Source: Butyrivibrio sp. NC2002
GTDB taxonomy: Bacteria > Bacillota > Clostridia > Lachnospirales > Lachnospiraceae
Direction of reading: 5' to 3'
DNA length: 64,000 nucleotides
NCBI RefSeq assembly: GCF_000702265.1
Contig: NZ_KL370881.1
Coordinates: 522,363-586,362 of the forward strand
A model generated the notes under the pieces. It made no database searches. It was not told where the DNA came from and was given only the letters and a program-made list of their open reading frames with translations. Position numbers and translations under genes: made by a program. Positions 62,969 to 64,000 of the stretch are shown piece after piece (within the stretch, counting starts at the first letter, position 1; every line of letters begins with the position of its first letter).

Positions 62969-63312
62969 GCCGTATCCGGCGTGTTTGATTTTTGGCAGAA
63001 ATGCTCTTTTTTCGGAAAGGGAAAAGGATGCAGTTCTGCATTAACGGGGGTCAGGGGGAGTATCCCCTTGCAAGCTCATTTGCTGTCATTTTGCCGGCAG
63101 GGAAAATGGTCAGTAAATGTGGATGTGTCATGACACATCCAATGCTTGGTATTCTTCTTGCAAATCGGTTCCGATTTGCGGGTTCAGACCGCCATAGGGC
63201 GGTTCGCTTTGAACCCATAACGCCGTATCCGGCGATTGCCTTTATGCTTTTGTACTGTGGGGAATAAAGAGAAAATAAAAAACTGCCACAGTACGGCGCA
63301 CGGATAGCGCCG
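62969..63312. other. Candidate oriT region, rich in hairpins
   Basis: This 345-base stretch upstream of mobC has many inverted repeats: GCCGTATCCGGC at 62969-62980 and again at 63222-63233, ATGCAGTTCTGCAT at 63028-63041, GGATGTGTCATGACACATCC at 63121-63140, GCAAATCGG-TT-CCGATTTGC at 63160-63179, a nested GGGTTCA/ACCGCC structure at 63180-63216, GTACTGTGG/CCACAGTAC at 63252-63294, and CGGCGC/GCGCCG at 63294-63312. GGGGGTCAGGGGGA at 63046-63059 is like G-rich runs near other nick sites. The exact nick is not identified. Confidence 0.55.
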
Positions 63313-63393
63313 GTATCTTTAGCAGTTTTGGTGTTTTATGAGCCATATCATATCAGAGTGCGAAATGACTGGCAATAGATTTACGAAAATATA

Positions 63394-64000
63394 TCAGAAG
63401 AGCTTTTCTGCGATTTCTCTCAGAGTGAGAGAAGTCTGCTCATAGGTCACATCATCGGAGATCAGCGTTCTGGTGATGTTATCGTAGTCGCTCTTATAGA
63501 ATTCTTTATCAAGGAACTCCGTTATGAGCGATTTTATATCTACGCCTTCTTTTGCGGAAGGGCAGATAGGAAGCTTTGAACGATGCTCACGAACCTGTTG
63601 TATAAGTCCCATAAATGAATCATCCACAGTAATGGTCGGATAGAGCATATGGAGATCATACAGGTGTCTTGAAAAACGTTTCGTTTTATCTTCCATGTAA
63701 TAATCGCAGAGGGCATAAATCTTATCAATGAATGTCCTGCTGACTGACTGCACTTTCATCGAAAACGGTTCAAGCCCGTAATCTGAGATGATGTCTGATG
63801 CAGAGTCTTTTATTGCTCCATAGATAATCGAGTCAACATCCCTTTCTTCGGTCGGGAAGGAATAGGAGACAAGGGCGGTTTCAAGTTTTACTCCGGGCAT
63901 GATGCCTTCCACCGGGTAGTCGTTTGCAGGTTGATAGCCAAAGAGGTAATAGTTGTAATCTTTATCGCTCTCGATACTGTCCCAGTTCTCAATGGGCATA
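63394..64000 (-). CDS. AbiEii/AbiGii-type nucleotidyltransferase, 5' end outside window
   Basis: The last 200 or so codons of a minus-strand gene that continues past the right edge. The visible part has VQSVSRTFIDKIYALCDYYM and KRFSRHLYDLHMLYP, the helical half of the AbiEii/AbiGii toxin family, nucleotidyltransferases that poison cells in type IV abortive-infection systems by modifying tRNA or NTP-dependent targets. The catalytic N-terminal part and the antitoxin gene (expected upstream) are not in the window. The Met at 63999 may be internal. Confidence 0.75.
   Translation of the reverse strand, partial: MPIENWDSIESDKDYNYYLFGYQPANDYPVEGIMPGVKLETALVSYSFPTEERDVDSIIYGAIKDSASDIISDYGLEPFSMKVQSVSRTFIDKIYALCDYYMEDKTKRFSRHLYDLHMLYPTITVDDSFMGLIQQVREHRSKLPICPSAKEGVDIKSLITEFLDKEFYKSDYDNITRTLISDDVTYEQTSLTLREIAEKLF

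Noticed and set aside
62992-63267. A 91-codon frame through the candidate oriT
   Set aside because: The region is a series of inverted repeats. The frame reads through them without a ribosome site, and the protein is cysteine- and arginine-rich without pattern.
1-64000. tRNA, rRNA and intact insertion sequences
   Set aside because: I looked for them on both strands, and saw no cloverleaf-like sequence, no rRNA stretch and no transposase gene with flanking repeats.

Overview
The window reads as Lachnospiraceae (Clostridia) DNA; a rumen or gut Butyrivibrio/Pseudobutyrivibrio-type genome is my best guess. This rests on gene content and style (GH43 glycosidase without a signal peptide, Firmicutes-type GalT, VanW-family protein, MutS2, XpaC/TelA pair, and a conjugative element of the type common in Lachnospiraceae) and not on any marker gene. 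No rRNA, tRNA, CRISPR array or intact insertion sequence is visible.

Region 1 (about 1-23706) is chromosomal backbone. It holds the end of a radical-SAM gene; an AraC-type regulator divergent from a GH43 glycosidase; pncB; the xpaC-telA pair; galK-galT for galactose use; small membrane proteins and a VanW-family wall protein; a HypE/AIR-synthase-like protein; an Lrp regulator overlapping an aminotransferase; an HtrA-like membrane protein that seems to lack two catalytic residues, upstream of a YhaM-type exoribonuclease; mutS2 followed by a two-component system; trmL and rlmD.

Region 2 (about 23707 to the right edge) is an integrative conjugative element that appears to begin at the 3' end of rlmD. 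Its attL, integrase and right end are not demonstrated here. In order: a DUF3970-like gene, parA-parB and a RepA/DUF6017-like protein; two palindromes; an operon for a type IV secretion system (PcfB-like DUF3801 protein, VirD4 coupling protein, Maff2, TrbL/VirB6-like, PrgI-like, VirB4-like, a two-domain wall hydrolase, a DUF4366 surface protein); topoisomerase III; small genes; a DUF5688 protein; a roughly 2970-residue polyvalent protein (ArdC-N-like, YodL, methylase, SNF2 helicase); and a nucleotidyltransferase. A complete tnpV gene is embedded in the +1 frame of the giant gene. Far to the right come the relaxase, MobC, a hairpin-rich stretch that is the likely oriT, and the end of an AbiEii-type nucleotidyltransferase.

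Region 3 (about 54500-59760) is a cargo insertion inside the element, with a visibly more GC-rich style. It carries an XRE regulator, fragments of an NTF2-like gene and a P-loop gene, a TetR-controlled ABC-2 exporter operon with two operator palindromes over its promoter, and a DUF6061 gene. Its right edge abuts a gene that looks 5'-truncated, so the insertion may have broken backbone sequence.

The two observations most worth following are the overprinted tnpV and a C-terminal motif (ERPSLxxRLxxKKxxVA) shared by four element proteins, with a weaker version in the PcfB-like protein. The motif could be a tag for translocation with the DNA or for binding the coupling machinery.
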